From the NCBI RefSeq assembly GCF_001435995.1, contig NZ_AYYQ01000035.1, positions 76,416 through 140,415 on the forward strand: DNA of 64,000 bases, given 5' to 3'. The stretch is from Apilactobacillus ozensis DSM 23829 = JCM 17196 (GTDB lineage Bacteria > Bacillota > Bacilli > Lactobacillales > Lactobacillaceae). Shown piece by piece: positions 8,162-17,353 of the stretch (positions are counted from its first letter, which is position 1; every line of letters starts with the position of its first letter). The position numbers were made by a program, and so were the translations under genes. The notes beneath the pieces are model-generated. The model had not been told where the DNA came from and did not search any database. It was given only the letters and a program-made list of their open reading frames with translations.

Positions 8162-8325
8162 AAAATAGGTATATAAAAAATATTATCATATTTTTGCCAA
8201 AAAATAAAGTAATCCGTTCAGCTGTGATAAGGATTTATAATGATATTGGATTTTTTCACCATTAGGGGATTAATTTGTTTTATAATGTTATGATATAACG
8301 TCTTAGTTATTGAAGGGATGAATCC

Positions 8326-9018
8326 ATGAAAAATAAGGAAATAGCATTTGAAAATTTAATGCCTTTTTATATCAAATTAAAACGTTCTAGAATGGAAAAA
8401 TGGTGTCTCCAAGAAATGACCCAATCCAGAAAAGAAAAACGTTCATTTAAACGCTTGGATAACAACAAAGAATTTATGATTAATAAAATGGGCTTTTATA
8501 AAAAACATGCTTGGTTTCATTTTGATGATTCGATTAATGGAGCGGGGTGGGTACCTTTTAAATTTATACGTAACAATTATCGTCGCTTGAACTTAGAACC
8601 TCTAAAAAGCCAAACTAATGATACTGAAATGTATTTTTGCGCGGTTAAAATGATGTTGAATTTTGCGGGAATAGATATTGATATGGATACTTTTAATAAG
8701 TATATGAATGTTAGTCAGTATAGTCATTTCATATATACACCCCAACACTTCTTTAAATTGTTTGTTAACTTGAAGGGTTCTTACAAAGATTTAACTAATA
8801 AGTCTTTTCGAAGAGTTAGAAGTAAGCTATTGCGTAATCGTCCAACTATGCTGTGGATTAAAAATAATGATGATGTGATTGTTCCAATTATTATTGTTGG
8901 TTTCAATCGTCGCGTATTCTTCTATAATGATCCGCTGTCAGGTAGTATGAAAACCATAACTGTGAAAAGTTTAAATAAGCAGTGGCGTAAATGTTATTAC
9001 TTTGCTCTAAGTTACTAG
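8326..9018 (+). CDS. C39-like papain-fold protein lacking the expected catalytic histidine
   Basis: The 230-residue protein has no signal peptide. A short region around residues 63-80 ending GWVPFKF looks like an SH3/GW-type module. The block EMYFCAVKMMLNFAG puts a cysteine (C105) where C39-family cysteine peptidases have their nucleophile, and VGFNRRVFFYNDPLSG near 191-206 matches the family's G-[YF]..........NDP segment. The histidine normally six residues before that glycine is replaced (V186, P187), so peptidase activity is doubtful. A ribosome binding site GAAGGG precedes the start. Basic residues are very frequent. The fold assignment is by motif resemblance only and the biological role is unknown. 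Confidence 0.6.
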   Translation: MKNKEIAFENLMPFYIKLKRSRMEKWCLQEMTQSRKEKRSFKRLDNNKEFMINKMGFYKKHAWFHFDDSINGAGWVPFKFIRNNYRRLNLEPLKSQTNDTEMYFCAVKMMLNFAGIDIDMDTFNKYMNVSQYSHFIYTPQHFFKLFVNLKGSYKDLTNKSFRRVRSKLLRNRPTMLWIKNNDDVIVPIIIVGFNRRVFFYNDPLSGSMKTITVKSLNKQWRKCYYFALSY

Positions 9019-9025
9019 TGAAACG

Positions 9026-9060
9026 AAAAAAGCACTTAGCAATATGCTAAGTGCTTTTTA
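9026..9060. terminator. Bidirectional terminator between C39-like gene and tRNA-Glu
   Basis: A stem AAAAAGCACTTAGC / GCTAAGTGCTTTTT with a 4-6-nt loop serves the plus-strand gene and the minus-strand tRNA. Confidence 0.85.
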
Positions 9061-9067
9061 GTATGAA

Positions 9068-9141
9068 TCACCCACATGGGGCTCGAACCCATAACTCCGC
9101 CTTGAGAGGGCGACGTCTTAAACCAGTTTGACCAGTGGGCA
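9068..9141 (-). tRNA. tRNA-Glu (anticodon CUC)
   Basis: On the minus strand the gene folds as a cloverleaf. The anticodon stem TCGCC/GGCGG closes loop CTCTCAA with anticodon CTC (reads GAG); the T-arm is ATGGG-TTCGAGC-CCCAT; the acceptor pairs TGCCCAC with GTGGGTG; the discriminator is A and CCA is not encoded. The body closely resembles Firmicute tRNA-Glu(UUC). The first acceptor pair is U1-G72 instead of G1-C72, which is unusual. A consensus promoter lies upstream. Confidence 0.82.
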
Positions 9142-9165
9142 ATAACTATAAAACAATACACCAAT

Positions 9166-9194
9166 ATTATATATAAGATAGTGACGAATGTCAA
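9166..9194 (-). promoter_or_regulatory. Promoter of tRNA-Glu
   Basis: On the minus strand TTGACA (9189-9194), a 17-bp spacer and TATAAT (9166-9171), a perfect sigma-70/SigA match. Confidence 0.85.
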
Positions 9195-9218
9195 TTCAAT
9201 TATATATTGAATAAAAAT

Positions 9219-9247
9219 TTGACAGTATATTTATTTAAGTTTAATAT
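9219..9247 (+). promoter_or_regulatory. Promoter of tRNA-Gln
   Basis: TTGACA (9219-9224), a 17-bp spacer and TAATAT (9242-9247), about 19 bp before the tRNA-Gln 5' end. It diverges from the tRNA-Glu promoter. Confidence 0.8.
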
Positions 9248-9265
9248 ATTTATTGTAATATTTAT

Positions 9266-9338
9266 TGGGTATTCGCCAAATTGGTAAGGCAGCGGACTCT
9301 GAATCCGCAATTTACTGGTTCGAGCCCAGTATACCCAA
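9266..9338 (+). tRNA. tRNA-Gln (anticodon CUG)
   Basis: A cloverleaf with acceptor TGGGTAT/ATACCCA, anticodon stem GCGGA/TCCGC with loop CTCTGAA (anticodon CTG, reads CAG), T-arm ACTGG-TTCGAGC-CCAGT and discriminator A. The U1-A72 pair is normal for tRNA-Gln. CCA is not encoded. A UUCG-capped terminator follows. Confidence 0.93.
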
Positions 9339-9344
9339 TCTCTA

Positions 9345-9371
9345 AAAAGGTCTGCTTCGGCAGACCTTTTT
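9345..9371 (+). terminator. Terminator of tRNA-Gln
   Basis: An 11-bp stem (AAAAGGTCTGC / GCAGACCTTTT) with a stable TTCG tetraloop, followed by T residues. Confidence 0.85.
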
Positions 9372-9374
9372 ATT

Positions 9375-9704
9375 TTATTCAAATGATAAATCAATGATGA
9401 ATTTATGGTGATTAATAATATGGCCAGTGGTTACCCAAACTTCGGTGTAATTATTTTCTTCATCGTTAGTTAAATTGTAAAAATAGTTAATTAAGTCGTT
9501 ATTATTTTCCATGAAGTCAGTATTCATGCGATTGACACGTAGCCTGCTTTTTGGAAAGAATAAATTAGTGTTACCTATTTTAATATCGTCGGGAATAAAG
9601 ATTTGTATGGAATTTTTATATTGACCACTTTTAAAAATAGCTTTTTCTGGATTTTTTTGAATATAGAATAAAATATTACTAATCGTGTCAGAGTTACTGC
9701 TCAT
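9375..9704 (-). CDS. Hypothetical protein, 109 residues
   Basis: The product is a small soluble protein without signal peptide or membrane segment; the pattern of alternating hydrophobic residues suggests an alpha/beta fold. A strong GGGGG ribosome binding site lies 7-8 bp before the ATG, which supports it as a real gene. It converges on the tRNA-Gln terminator and diverges from the ABC exporter genes. I do not recognise a family and no function can be offered. Confidence 0.6.
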   Translation of the reverse strand: MSSNSDTISNILFYIQKNPEKAIFKSGQYKNSIQIFIPDDIKIGNTNLFFPKSRLRVNRMNTDFMENNNDLINYFYNLTNDEENNYTEVWVTTGHIINHHKFIIDLSFE

Positions 9705-9829
9705 GATGTTACCCCCGTTAGTTGTGTTTAATATTCACAAGTAGAGTTTATACTTTTCAAGCAAATTATTAAAGTATATAATGGCTATTACGTTTATTTA
9801 AAATATATATAAGTAAGGAGTGACGATAT

Positions 9830-11572
9830 TTGCTTAAATTATCCAAAAAATATTTAGTATGGAGTGCGGTAATTGCTGCAGTTCTTTTTTTAATTGTACA
9901 AGTTGCTTGCGATTTGTATTTACCCACGGTGACTGCCAACATTATTGATAATGGAGTTGCTAAAAATAATATTGGTTACATTTGGAGCGAAGGTTTCAAG
10001 ATGTTATTTGTGGCAATGATTGGAGTTTTAGCAGCTGCTGGAAATATTTACTTTGCAGCGACTCAATCGCAAAAAATGGGTAAAAAGATTCGTAGTGCTA
10101 TGTATCGCAAGATTATGTATCTATCGGATCAAGATTTAGATAAGTTTGGGGATGCATCACTAATTACACGTAACACTAATGATGTAGTGCAAATCCAAAA
10201 TGTTATGATTCAGGTTTTAAGAATGATGTTTATGTCACCAATCATGCTTATTGGTGCAATCTCATTAGCATTTATCAAGAGCCCACGATTAACCATTGTT
10301 TTCTTTGTATCATTAATTGTTCTAGCAATTGTAGTAGTTATTATTATGTCCTTTGCAGGGCCATTATTTAAAAAATTACAAAGTAAAACTGATAAGTTGA
10401 ACTTAATTTTTCGTGAAGGTTTAACGGGTGTTCGGGTTATTCGTGCTTTTAACCGTGATAAATATGAACAACAGCGTTTTGACGGACAAAACCGTAACTA
10501 TGCTAGTAATGGAATAAAAGTTTTTATGATTGTTTCATTGATGTTTCCAATTATGACTTTAATTTTAAGTGGTACGAATGTTGGAATTGTATGGTTCGGT
10601 GCCAAAATGATTTCTAATAACGCCTTAGCAGTAGGTAATCTAGTTGCTTTTATGACGTATGCAACACAAATTTTAATTAGTTTCATGATGTTATCATTTA
10701 TGTTTGTTTTTATTCCGCGAGCTAGTGCTTCTGCTAAACGTATCAATGAAGTATTAGAAGTAGAAACTTCAATTAAAGATCCAGAAGATGATCGAAACCA
10801 AAACCTAGCTGATAAAGAAAGTAGCTTATCGTTTGAGCATGTTAATTTTAAATATGGTCAAGACAATCATTTAGCTTTGGAAGATATTAACTTTAGTGCT
10901 AAACGTGGTCAAACGGTTGCCATTATTGGAGAAACCGGTTCTGGTAAATCTTCATTAGTTAATTTAGTACCACGCTTATATGACGTTACTAGTGGTGAAA
11001 TTAAATTAAATGGCTTACCCATCCAAAACATTAGTCAAGCCGAGTTACACCGTAATATTTCTATTACGCAACAAAAAGCCGTTCTATTTACTGGAACGAT
11101 TAGAGAAAACATGCAGTATGGAAATGAGCATGCCACTGACGATGAAATTTGGGAGGCTTTAAAAGTAGCCAAAGCCGATGAGTTTGTAAACGATGAAATT
11201 GGTGGTCTAGATGCACCGGTTGAACAAAATGGTAATAACTTCTCCGGTGGTCAAAAGCAACGGCTAGTAATTGCGCGAACTATTTTGAAAAACGCCTCCG
11301 TTTATATCTTTGATGATTCCTTTTCAGCACTAGACTTTAAGACTGACGCAGAGTTGAGAATGGCTTTGAATAAAAATGCAAAAATTCAAAACGCAATCAC
11401 TTTAATCGTAGCGCAAAGAATTTCAACCGTTGCTAACGCTGATTTAATTCTAGTATTGCGTGATGGAAAATTAGTCGGTTCTGGCACTCACGATGAACTA
11501 GCTAATAATAATCCAGTCTATCGTGCCATTTTAGACTCACAACTTAAAAAGGGAGGTGCTAATAATGGATAA
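9830..11572 (+). CDS. Heterodimeric ABC multidrug-type exporter, subunit with degenerate ATPase site
   Basis: A half-transporter of 580 residues with six membrane segments (roughly residues 10-300) followed by a nucleotide-binding domain: Walker A GETGSGKSS, signature FSGGQ and Walker B YIFDDSFSALD. The catalytic glutamate after Walker B is aspartate and the H-loop histidine is glutamine (IVAQRIS), the hallmark of the non-catalytic partner in LmrC/BmrC-type heterodimers. It exports drugs or lipids together with the next gene, which overlaps it by 8 bp. The start is TTG 9830, preceded by AAGGAG. A -10 box TATAAT lies at 9777-9782, with only a weak -35 (TTTCAA). Confidence 0.9.
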   Translation: MLKLSKKYLVWSAVIAAVLFLIVQVACDLYLPTVTANIIDNGVAKNNIGYIWSEGFKMLFVAMIGVLAAAGNIYFAATQSQKMGKKIRSAMYRKIMYLSDQDLDKFGDASLITRNTNDVVQIQNVMIQVLRMMFMSPIMLIGAISLAFIKSPRLTIVFFVSLIVLAIVVVIIMSFAGPLFKKLQSKTDKLNLIFREGLTGVRVIRAFNRDKYEQQRFDGQNRNYASNGIKVFMIVSLMFPIMTLILSGTNVGIVWFGAKMISNNALAVGNLVAFMTYATQILISFMMLSFMFVFIPRASASAKRINEVLEVETSIKDPEDDRNQNLADKESSLSFEHVNFKYGQDNHLALEDINFSAKRGQTVAIIGETGSGKSSLVNLVPRLYDVTSGEIKLNGLPIQNISQAELHRNISITQQKAVLFTGTIRENMQYGNEHATDDEIWEALKVAKADEFVNDEIGGLDAPVEQNGNNFSGGQKQRLVIARTILKNASVYIFDDSFSALDFKTDAELRMALNKNAKIQNAITLIVAQRISTVANADLILVLRDGKLVGSGTHDELANNNPVYRAILDSQLKKGGANNG

Positions 11573-13391
11573 TGATAATGCTAAGAAGAGAAAACCTGAT
11601 AATTTTTGGAAAGCAACCTGGCGCTTAGTTAAATATATGCGTCCTTGGTTATGGGGCGTAGCGTTTGTGATTGTACTATCAATCGTGGCAGTTATACTAC
11701 AAATTGTGACGCCTAAGATTTTAGGTAATGCTACGACTGAAATTTATAATGGTGTTACTAAGGGTTACATGGCTAACCAACGTGGAATTAAATTAAGTAG
11801 CATTCCAATTGACTTTAGTGCGGTTGGACATATCTTATTAGTAGTTGCTATTCTATATATTATTGGTGCCTTGTTTAACGTTGCCGAGCAATTCATTATG
11901 ACGTATATTTCACAAAAGGTAGTTTATCAATTACGTAAAGACTTTAAAGCAAAAATGCAACGTCTACCAATTTCATATTATGATAAAACTTCTAACGGTG
12001 ATATTATGTCCAGAATGATTAATGATATGGATAATATCTCCACGATGTTACAGACTAATTTAACACAATTTATTACCAGTATCATGTTATTCTTTGGTGT
12101 TATATACATGATGTTTACAATTAGTCTAACGCTAACTTTGGTTGCCTTAGCAACTTTACCAGTGATAGCAATTATTGTTGGATTAATCACACCACGTTCA
12201 CAACGATACTTTAGTAAACAACAAAAACATTTGGGAACTGTAAATGGTCAAGTTGAAGAAACTTTTGCTGGTCATAATATTATTAAAACTTTTAATCGTG
12301 AAGAAGAAGCAATTGATAAATTTGAAACGCAAAATGAAAAATATTACGGAGCTGCTTGGAAAGCTCAATTTATTTCTAGTTTCATCTTTCCTTTGATGAA
12401 CTTTGTTAAAAATCTTAACTACGTATTTGTAGCAATTATCGGTGGGATTCAAGTTGCACATGGTAGTATTTCACTAGGTAATGTTCAAGCCTTTTTACAA
12501 TACACTAATATGTTCAATCAACCCATTAGTAATCTAGCTAATTTAACTAATACAATTCAATCAACAATTGCATCTAGTGAACGTATTTTTAAAATACTAG
12601 ATGAACCTGAAATGGATGATAATCTAGCTAACGTTCCAGCCATTGAAACTGATGATGAAGTAACTTTTGATAATGTGAACTTTAACTATGAACCAGCGGT
12701 ACCTTTAATTAAGGATTTTAATTTATCAGTTAAAAAGGGCACCACCGTAGCTATCGTAGGACCTACTGGAGCTGGTAAAACTACGATTATTAATTTACTA
12801 GAACGATTTTATGACATTAAAGCTGGTTCGATTCGTTTTAGCGGTGTGGATACTCGTGATATGAGTCGCCCAGAATTACGTTCACGCATTGGGATGGTAT
12901 TACAAGATAGTTGGCTATTTACAGGTACTATTTTTGATAATATTAAATACGGACGTGCCTCAGCAACTGATGATGAAGTTTATGCTGCAGCTAAAGAAGC
13001 CCATGCTGATACTTTCATTAAAAAGTTACCTGACGGTTATAACACAATTCTTAATGAAAGTGCATCTAATATTTCACAGGGACAACGTCAATTGTTAACT
13101 ATTGCCCGTGCCTTTTTATCTAATCCAGAACTACTTATTTTAGATGAGGCTACGAGTTCTGTGGATACTAGAACTGAATCATTAATTCAAGCTGCAATGG
13201 ATAAATTAATTCAAGGTCGAACTAGTTTTGTGGTAGCCCATCGTTTATCAACGATTAGGGATGCTGATAATATTATTGTAATGAATCATGGTCAAATTAT
13301 TGAGACTGGTAATCATGATCAATTAATGCAACAAAACGGTTTTTACGCTGACCTATATAATTCACAATTTATCGGTAATGACTTGAAATAA
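11565..13391 (+). CDS. Heterodimeric ABC multidrug-type exporter, catalytic subunit
   Basis: The 608-residue half-transporter has six membrane segments and a complete ATPase domain: Walker A GPTGAGKTT, signature NISQGQ, Walker B LLILDEATSSVD with the catalytic glutamate, and H-loop VVAHRLS. This is the active partner of the degenerate preceding subunit (LmrD/BmrD type). A basic leader of about 25 residues precedes the first helix. I chose ATG 11565; a GTG at 11556 lies inside the GGAGG ribosome binding site. The 8-bp overlap with the upstream gene indicates coupled translation and equal stoichiometry. A terminator follows. Confidence 0.92.
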   Translation: MDNDNAKKRKPDNFWKATWRLVKYMRPWLWGVAFVIVLSIVAVILQIVTPKILGNATTEIYNGVTKGYMANQRGIKLSSIPIDFSAVGHILLVVAILYIIGALFNVAEQFIMTYISQKVVYQLRKDFKAKMQRLPISYYDKTSNGDIMSRMINDMDNISTMLQTNLTQFITSIMLFFGVIYMMFTISLTLTLVALATLPVIAIIVGLITPRSQRYFSKQQKHLGTVNGQVEETFAGHNIIKTFNREEEAIDKFETQNEKYYGAAWKAQFISSFIFPLMNFVKNLNYVFVAIIGGIQVAHGSISLGNVQAFLQYTNMFNQPISNLANLTNTIQSTIASSERIFKILDEPEMDDNLANVPAIETDDEVTFDNVNFNYEPAVPLIKDFNLSVKKGTTVAIVGPTGAGKTTIINLLERFYDIKAGSIRFSGVDTRDMSRPELRSRIGMVLQDSWLFTGTIFDNIKYGRASATDDEVYAAAKEAHADTFIKKLPDGYNTILNESASNISQGQRQLLTIARAFLSNPELLILDEATSSVDTRTESLIQAAMDKLIQGRTSFVVAHRLSTIRDADNIIVMNHGQIIETGNHDQLMQQNGFYADLYNSQFIGNDLK

Positions 13392-13393
13392 TT

Positions 13394-13422
13394 AAAAGCA
13401 ATCTGAAAAAGATTGCTTTTTT
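13394..13422 (+). terminator. Terminator after ABC exporter pair
   Basis: A 10-bp stem AAAAGCAATC / GATTGCTTTT with a 7-nt loop and a T-tract. Confidence 0.8.
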
Positions 13423-13462
13423 ATTTACACTTAATTTAAAATATAAACAAGGTGATTAAAAG

Positions 13463-14461
13463 ATGGAATTTACACATACATTAGAATTAATTAATAAATT
13501 AGTGGAAAACAAAATTGTACCAGGGGTTACATATGCATTTATTGATAATACGCAAATTAAGTCTGGAGTATTAGGCGATAAACAATGGGTGCCGAGTCCA
13601 CAACCATTGCTAGAAAATCAAATTTACGATTTGGCTTCTTTAACTAAGGTAGTGGGGACAGTTCCAGCTATTTTACAATTAGCGGAACAGGGACGTTTAG
13701 CTATTAATGACTCAATCAGTTTATATTTGCCAGAGTGGAAATATCCATTGGTTACGATTAGAAATTTAATTACGCATACTTCGGGAATTGAAGGATATAT
13801 TCCGCACCGTAATGAGTTAAACCATGACGAACTAATCGATGCTTTATTGAACCTGAAAGTTGGTAAAGATATCAACCGTAAAATGAACTATAGTGATACT
13901 AATTTTATTTTCTTAGGTTTGATTGCTAAGAAAATTACTGGACAAAGTATTCAAACTTTAATTAAAAGGCGAGTGTTGGAACCACTAAATATGTTTGATA
14001 GTTCATTTAATCCTTTAGAAAAAAGTCAATGTGTGCCAACTGAGGTCACACCAGATAAAGGCTTATTACAAGGCGTAGTTGATGACCCTAAAGCCAATAT
14101 TTTGCAAGCAGACTGTGGTTCGGCTGGCTTATTTAGCTCACTTGATGATTTAATTAAATATGTTAAATGGCTAATTAATCCCCAAAATAATGGAATTATT
14201 TCGCCTAACTTAGTTGATGAATTATTTGAAGACCAAACAATTAATGGAAGTTTAGGACGCAGTTTTGGCTGGGCGATTGATAAAGATAAGCACGGTCAAA
14301 CTTACATTTGGCAAGGTGGTTATACGGGAACTTTTATTGTTATTAAACCGAAACTGAAGCAGGCACTGATTTTCTTATCGAATCGAATTCATCCAAAAGC
14401 ACCTAATGAAAAATACATGACTTATCGTGCAGAAATAATTGATAGTTTTTTAAATGATTAA
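13463..14461 (+). CDS. Serine hydrolase of the beta-lactamase / penicillin-binding-like family
   Basis: The 332-residue protein carries the class C-type catalytic motifs: S59-L-T-K62 (nucleophile and general base), Y143-S-D145 in place of the YxN motif, and a WQGGYTGT segment near 290 that sits where the KTG box is expected. An LITHTSGI motif near 103-110 is typical of the family. There is no signal peptide, so it is probably cytoplasmic. Family members are esterases, D-aminopeptidases or peptidoglycan-related enzymes; resistance to beta-lactams is not implied. The gene stands alone between two terminators, with AAGGTG as ribosome binding site. Confidence 0.82.
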   Translation: MEFTHTLELINKLVENKIVPGVTYAFIDNTQIKSGVLGDKQWVPSPQPLLENQIYDLASLTKVVGTVPAILQLAEQGRLAINDSISLYLPEWKYPLVTIRNLITHTSGIEGYIPHRNELNHDELIDALLNLKVGKDINRKMNYSDTNFIFLGLIAKKITGQSIQTLIKRRVLEPLNMFDSSFNPLEKSQCVPTEVTPDKGLLQGVVDDPKANILQADCGSAGLFSSLDDLIKYVKWLINPQNNGIISPNLVDELFEDQTINGSLGRSFGWAIDKDKHGQTYIWQGGYTGTFIVIKPKLKQALIFLSNRIHPKAPNEKYMTYRAEIIDSFLND

Positions 14462-14464
14462 AAT

Positions 14465-14497
14465 AAAAGAGTGCGAAATGATTTCGCACTCTTTTTT
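14465..14497. terminator. Bidirectional terminator between serine hydrolase and gatD
   Basis: A stem AAAGAGTGCGAAAT / ATTTCGCACTCTTT flanked by A and T runs lies between the convergent genes. Confidence 0.85.
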
Positions 14498-15200
14498 AGT
14501 ATGAAGCTGGGACTTCAAGACTAGCTGGTTTACTTAAATCTTGGTCTGGATATTTACGTTTTAGCGCTTCCATTAAAATGTTTTTAGCTAAATTACCGTT
14601 ACGTGCTAAGATGGGTCCATGAAAGTATGTGCAGTAAACGTTTTTGTAAATTGCTCCTTCAGTATGATCTTGACCATTATTACCATAGCCCTTTTCAACC
14701 ATACCCAATGGCTTTTCGTTTTTACCAAGATGGGTAACACCTTGATGATTTTCAAAACCATGATATTCTTCACCGTTTTCCGGATTCTTAATTAAAATAT
14801 TACCAATAAAACGATTATTGTCTTGGGGTTCAGTATAGTGATCTAAAGCTCCAATTCCGGGAATTTTATCACCTTTAGCGTCAATATAGTAATGACCTAA
14901 TAGTTGAAAACCACCACAGATAGCTAATAGACAGCCGTCGCTTTCAATATATTTAATTAATTCCGCTTTTTTAGTTTGGATATCTTTAGAAACAATTACT
15001 TGTTCAAAATCTTGTCCACCGCCAAATACGGCAATGTCATAGTCGTCAGCTTTAAAGTCTTCATCTAGACTTACGACTTTTGAATTAATTTTGACGCCCA
15101 TTTGTTTTGCATAATATTTTAAAACTAAAATATTACCTAAGTCACCATAAGTGTTCATTAAATCACCATATAAATGAGCAATGTTCAATTCATATTGCAT
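14496..15200 (-). CDS. gatD: Lipid II isoglutaminyl synthase, glutamine amidotransferase subunit GatD
   Basis: The 234-residue class I glutamine amidotransferase-like protein has its nucleophile in AICGGFQ (C95) and a histidine in TYFHGPIL (H194), matching the Cys/His pair of GatD. It releases ammonia from glutamine, which MurT uses to amidate the alpha-carboxyl of D-Glu in lipid II stem peptides, a modification needed for efficient cross-linking. Its start codon shares one base with the murT stop codon, so the two subunits are coupled. It is the last gene of a two-gene operon on the minus strand. Confidence 0.93.
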   Translation of the reverse strand: MQYELNIAHLYGDLMNTYGDLGNILVLKYYAKQMGVKINSKVVSLDEDFKADDYDIAVFGGGQDFEQVIVSKDIQTKKAELIKYIESDGCLLAICGGFQLLGHYYIDAKGDKIPGIGALDHYTEPQDNNRFIGNILIKNPENGEEYHGFENHQGVTHLGKNEKPLGMVEKGYGNNGQDHTEGAIYKNVYCTYFHGPILARNGNLAKNILMEALKRKYPDQDLSKPASLEVPASY

Positions 15201-16549
15201 TATTCCATACCTCCTTTAATGTAACCTTTATTGGCAAAAATACTACGCAATTTTAGCATGGCAGTATACGTTGCTAAAATATAGACTTTTTCAGTAGGAA
15301 CATCTTTTATCTTTTCTACTACTTTATCTAAATTAGGTTCTATTTCGTGGATTTCTGACGGGGCACCAGCAACTTTGAGACGGAATGTGATGTCTTTATA
15401 ACGTTCTCCACCAGTAATATATTTTTTAATGTTCATATTTGGCAGGCGTTCAAAATCACCGTCCCAAATCCAGCTAGTGTCAATTCCATCAGCATAGTTG
15501 GCGTTTAATAATCCGATAAATGAAAATTTATGTTTATCGGATGAAATCATGTCAATGACTTGATTTAAGCCGACGGGATTCTTAACTAAAATTAAAGTAA
15601 CATCTTTACCATGAACATTTATTTTTTCTTGACGTCCGAAAACTCGTTCATTACTAGTGAATGCTTGAGCAATTTTGTTATCTTCAACGCCTAAAAATTT
15701 ACCAACGGAATAAGCAGCAAGTGCATTATAAATGTTATAAACACCGCCAATGTCAATTTTGATTTTTTGATTATTAATTTCAAAAGTGGATGATTCCGGG
15801 GTTAATTCATTAATCTTGTTTAAGGCAAAGTCTAGCTTAGGACGTTCAAATCCACAGTTAGGACAGAAATATTTACCTAAGTTGGCATAACTAATGTAAC
15901 GATAGTGCACAATATTTTGACAGTTAGGACATAAGACGCCGTCAGTATTAGGCTTTGCTTTGATATCATCTTCGTCACTTCCATTTTTAAATCCATAAAA
16001 TAGTTTTGGATTTGGTAAATCGACAGAATTAAAGATAGCAGCGTCACCGTTCGCAATAATGGTAGCATTTGGGGCTAGTTTTACACCGTCAATGATTTTT
16101 TGATAGGTAGTGTAAATTTCACCATAGCGATCCATTTGGTCACGAAAGATATTAGTAAACACGAAAGCAATAGGTTTAATATATTTTGTTAATTTAATCA
16201 CATTAGCTTCATCCACTTCTAAGACTGCTAAATTACGTCCGGTTTTAGGATTTTTAGCTTTTAAAAAAGTTGTAACTAAACCTTGTTCCATATTTGAGCC
16301 AGAAGGATTGGTTAAGATGTTAGGGTATTTTTGCTTTAATACTTGAACGGTTAAGGCGGTAGTTAGTGTTTTTCCATTCGTACCCGTTATTACAATTACA
16401 TCATAGTTCTTACCTAAGTGTGATAAAATATTTGGATCGATTTTAGTAGTTATTTTACCAGGTAAGGAACTACCTCCATGCAAAAAAGTGTGTAAGAACC
16501 AGTAAGAAGATTTACCGGCAAAACTTGCAATACCACTGCGAATTGACAT
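15200..16549 (-). CDS. murT: Lipid II isoglutaminyl synthase, Mur ligase-like subunit MurT
   Basis: The 449-residue protein has the Mur ligase P-loop TGTNGKT near residue 60, a central ATPase domain and a C-terminal DUF1727 domain. A four-cysteine zinc ribbon (CPNC...CPNCGF) near residues 205-230 is diagnostic of MurT. It activates the D-Glu carboxyl of lipid II for amidation with ammonia from GatD. A ribosome binding site (GGGAG) precedes the ATG at 16549. The divergent gene is tdk, and the roughly 200 bp between them hold both promoters. Confidence 0.94.
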   Translation of the reverse strand: MSIRSGIASFAGKSSYWFLHTFLHGGSSLPGKITTKIDPNILSHLGKNYDVIVITGTNGKTLTTALTVQVLKQKYPNILTNPSGSNMEQGLVTTFLKAKNPKTGRNLAVLEVDEANVIKLTKYIKPIAFVFTNIFRDQMDRYGEIYTTYQKIIDGVKLAPNATIIANGDAAIFNSVDLPNPKLFYGFKNGSDEDDIKAKPNTDGVLCPNCQNIVHYRYISYANLGKYFCPNCGFERPKLDFALNKINELTPESSTFEINNQKIKIDIGGVYNIYNALAAYSVGKFLGVEDNKIAQAFTSNERVFGRQEKINVHGKDVTLILVKNPVGLNQVIDMISSDKHKFSFIGLLNANYADGIDTSWIWDGDFERLPNMNIKKYITGGERYKDITFRLKVAGAPSEIHEIEPNLDKVVEKIKDVPTEKVYILATYTAMLKLRSIFANKGYIKGGME

Positions 16550-16753
16550 TTTAAAAGACTCCCTTTATTTACGATAATTATAATAGAAAATTTTACCATA
16601 CTTTCATTGGATATATCTTTAAATAACATTATAAATGAATAATTTAATAGATAAGTTAGGCTTAAGGACTGAATGTTTAAACCACTATCGAAATTGTTTA
16701 TTAAATTCGCTATAATAGAGTATGAAAATTAAATGAAGAAAGTGAGTTTTTAG

Positions 16754-17338
16754 ATGGCTCAGCTATTTTATCGTTACGGAGCAATGAATAGTGGTAAGAC
16801 AATTGAAATCATTAAAGTTGCTCACAACTATGAGGAACAAGGAAAGTCAGTTATCATTATGACTAGTGCTTTAGACACTCGAGAAGAACATGATGTAGTA
16901 GCTTCACGAGTTGGACTTAGCAGAAAGGCGCATTCAATCAGTGACCAAGATAATTGTTTTGAAATGGTTCAATCATTGGACCCACAAGCAAGCTGTATTT
17001 TAGTTGATGAAGCACAATTTCTAAGTAAGAAAAATGTATTAGAGTTAGCTAAAATCGTGGATGAACTTAATATTCCAGTAATGGCGTTTGGTTTAAAAAA
17101 TGATTTTCAAAATAATTTATTTGAAGGTTCAAAATATTTATTATTATATGCAGATAAAATTGAAGAAATGAAAACAATTTGTTGGTTTTGTGGACATAAG
17201 GCAATCATGAACTTACGTTTTCATGATAATGCACCTGTGTATGAGGGTGAACAAATTCAAGTGGGTGGTAATGAATCTTATTACCCTGTTTGTCGTAAAC
17301 ATTACTTCAATCCAGATTTTGATTCATTAAATAAATAA
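16754..17338 (+). CDS. tdk: Thymidine kinase
   Basis: A 194-residue type II thymidine kinase with P-loop GAMNSGKT near residues 9-16, DEAQF with the catalytic glutamate, and a zinc site CWFCGHK paired with a later CRKH. It phosphorylates thymidine in the salvage pathway. A TATAAT -10 box lies at 16711-16716 without an obvious -35. It begins a run with prfA, prmC and sua5, the common Firmicute order. The ribosome binding site is a weak GAAAGTGAG. Confidence 0.95.
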   Translation: MAQLFYRYGAMNSGKTIEIIKVAHNYEEQGKSVIIMTSALDTREEHDVVASRVGLSRKAHSISDQDNCFEMVQSLDPQASCILVDEAQFLSKKNVLELAKIVDELNIPVMAFGLKNDFQNNLFEGSKYLLLYADKIEEMKTICWFCGHKAIMNLRFHDNAPVYEGEQIQVGGNESYYPVCRKHYFNPDFDSLNK

Positions 17339-17353
17339 GGAGATTAACTAATT

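Noticed and set aside
9200-9394. Minus-strand open frame across the tRNA-Gln region
   Set aside because: It reads through the tRNA gene and its terminator on the opposite strand.
16241-16320. Possible frameshift in murT or other core genes
   Set aside because: All core genes read through at normal length with intact motifs; no broken gene was found.
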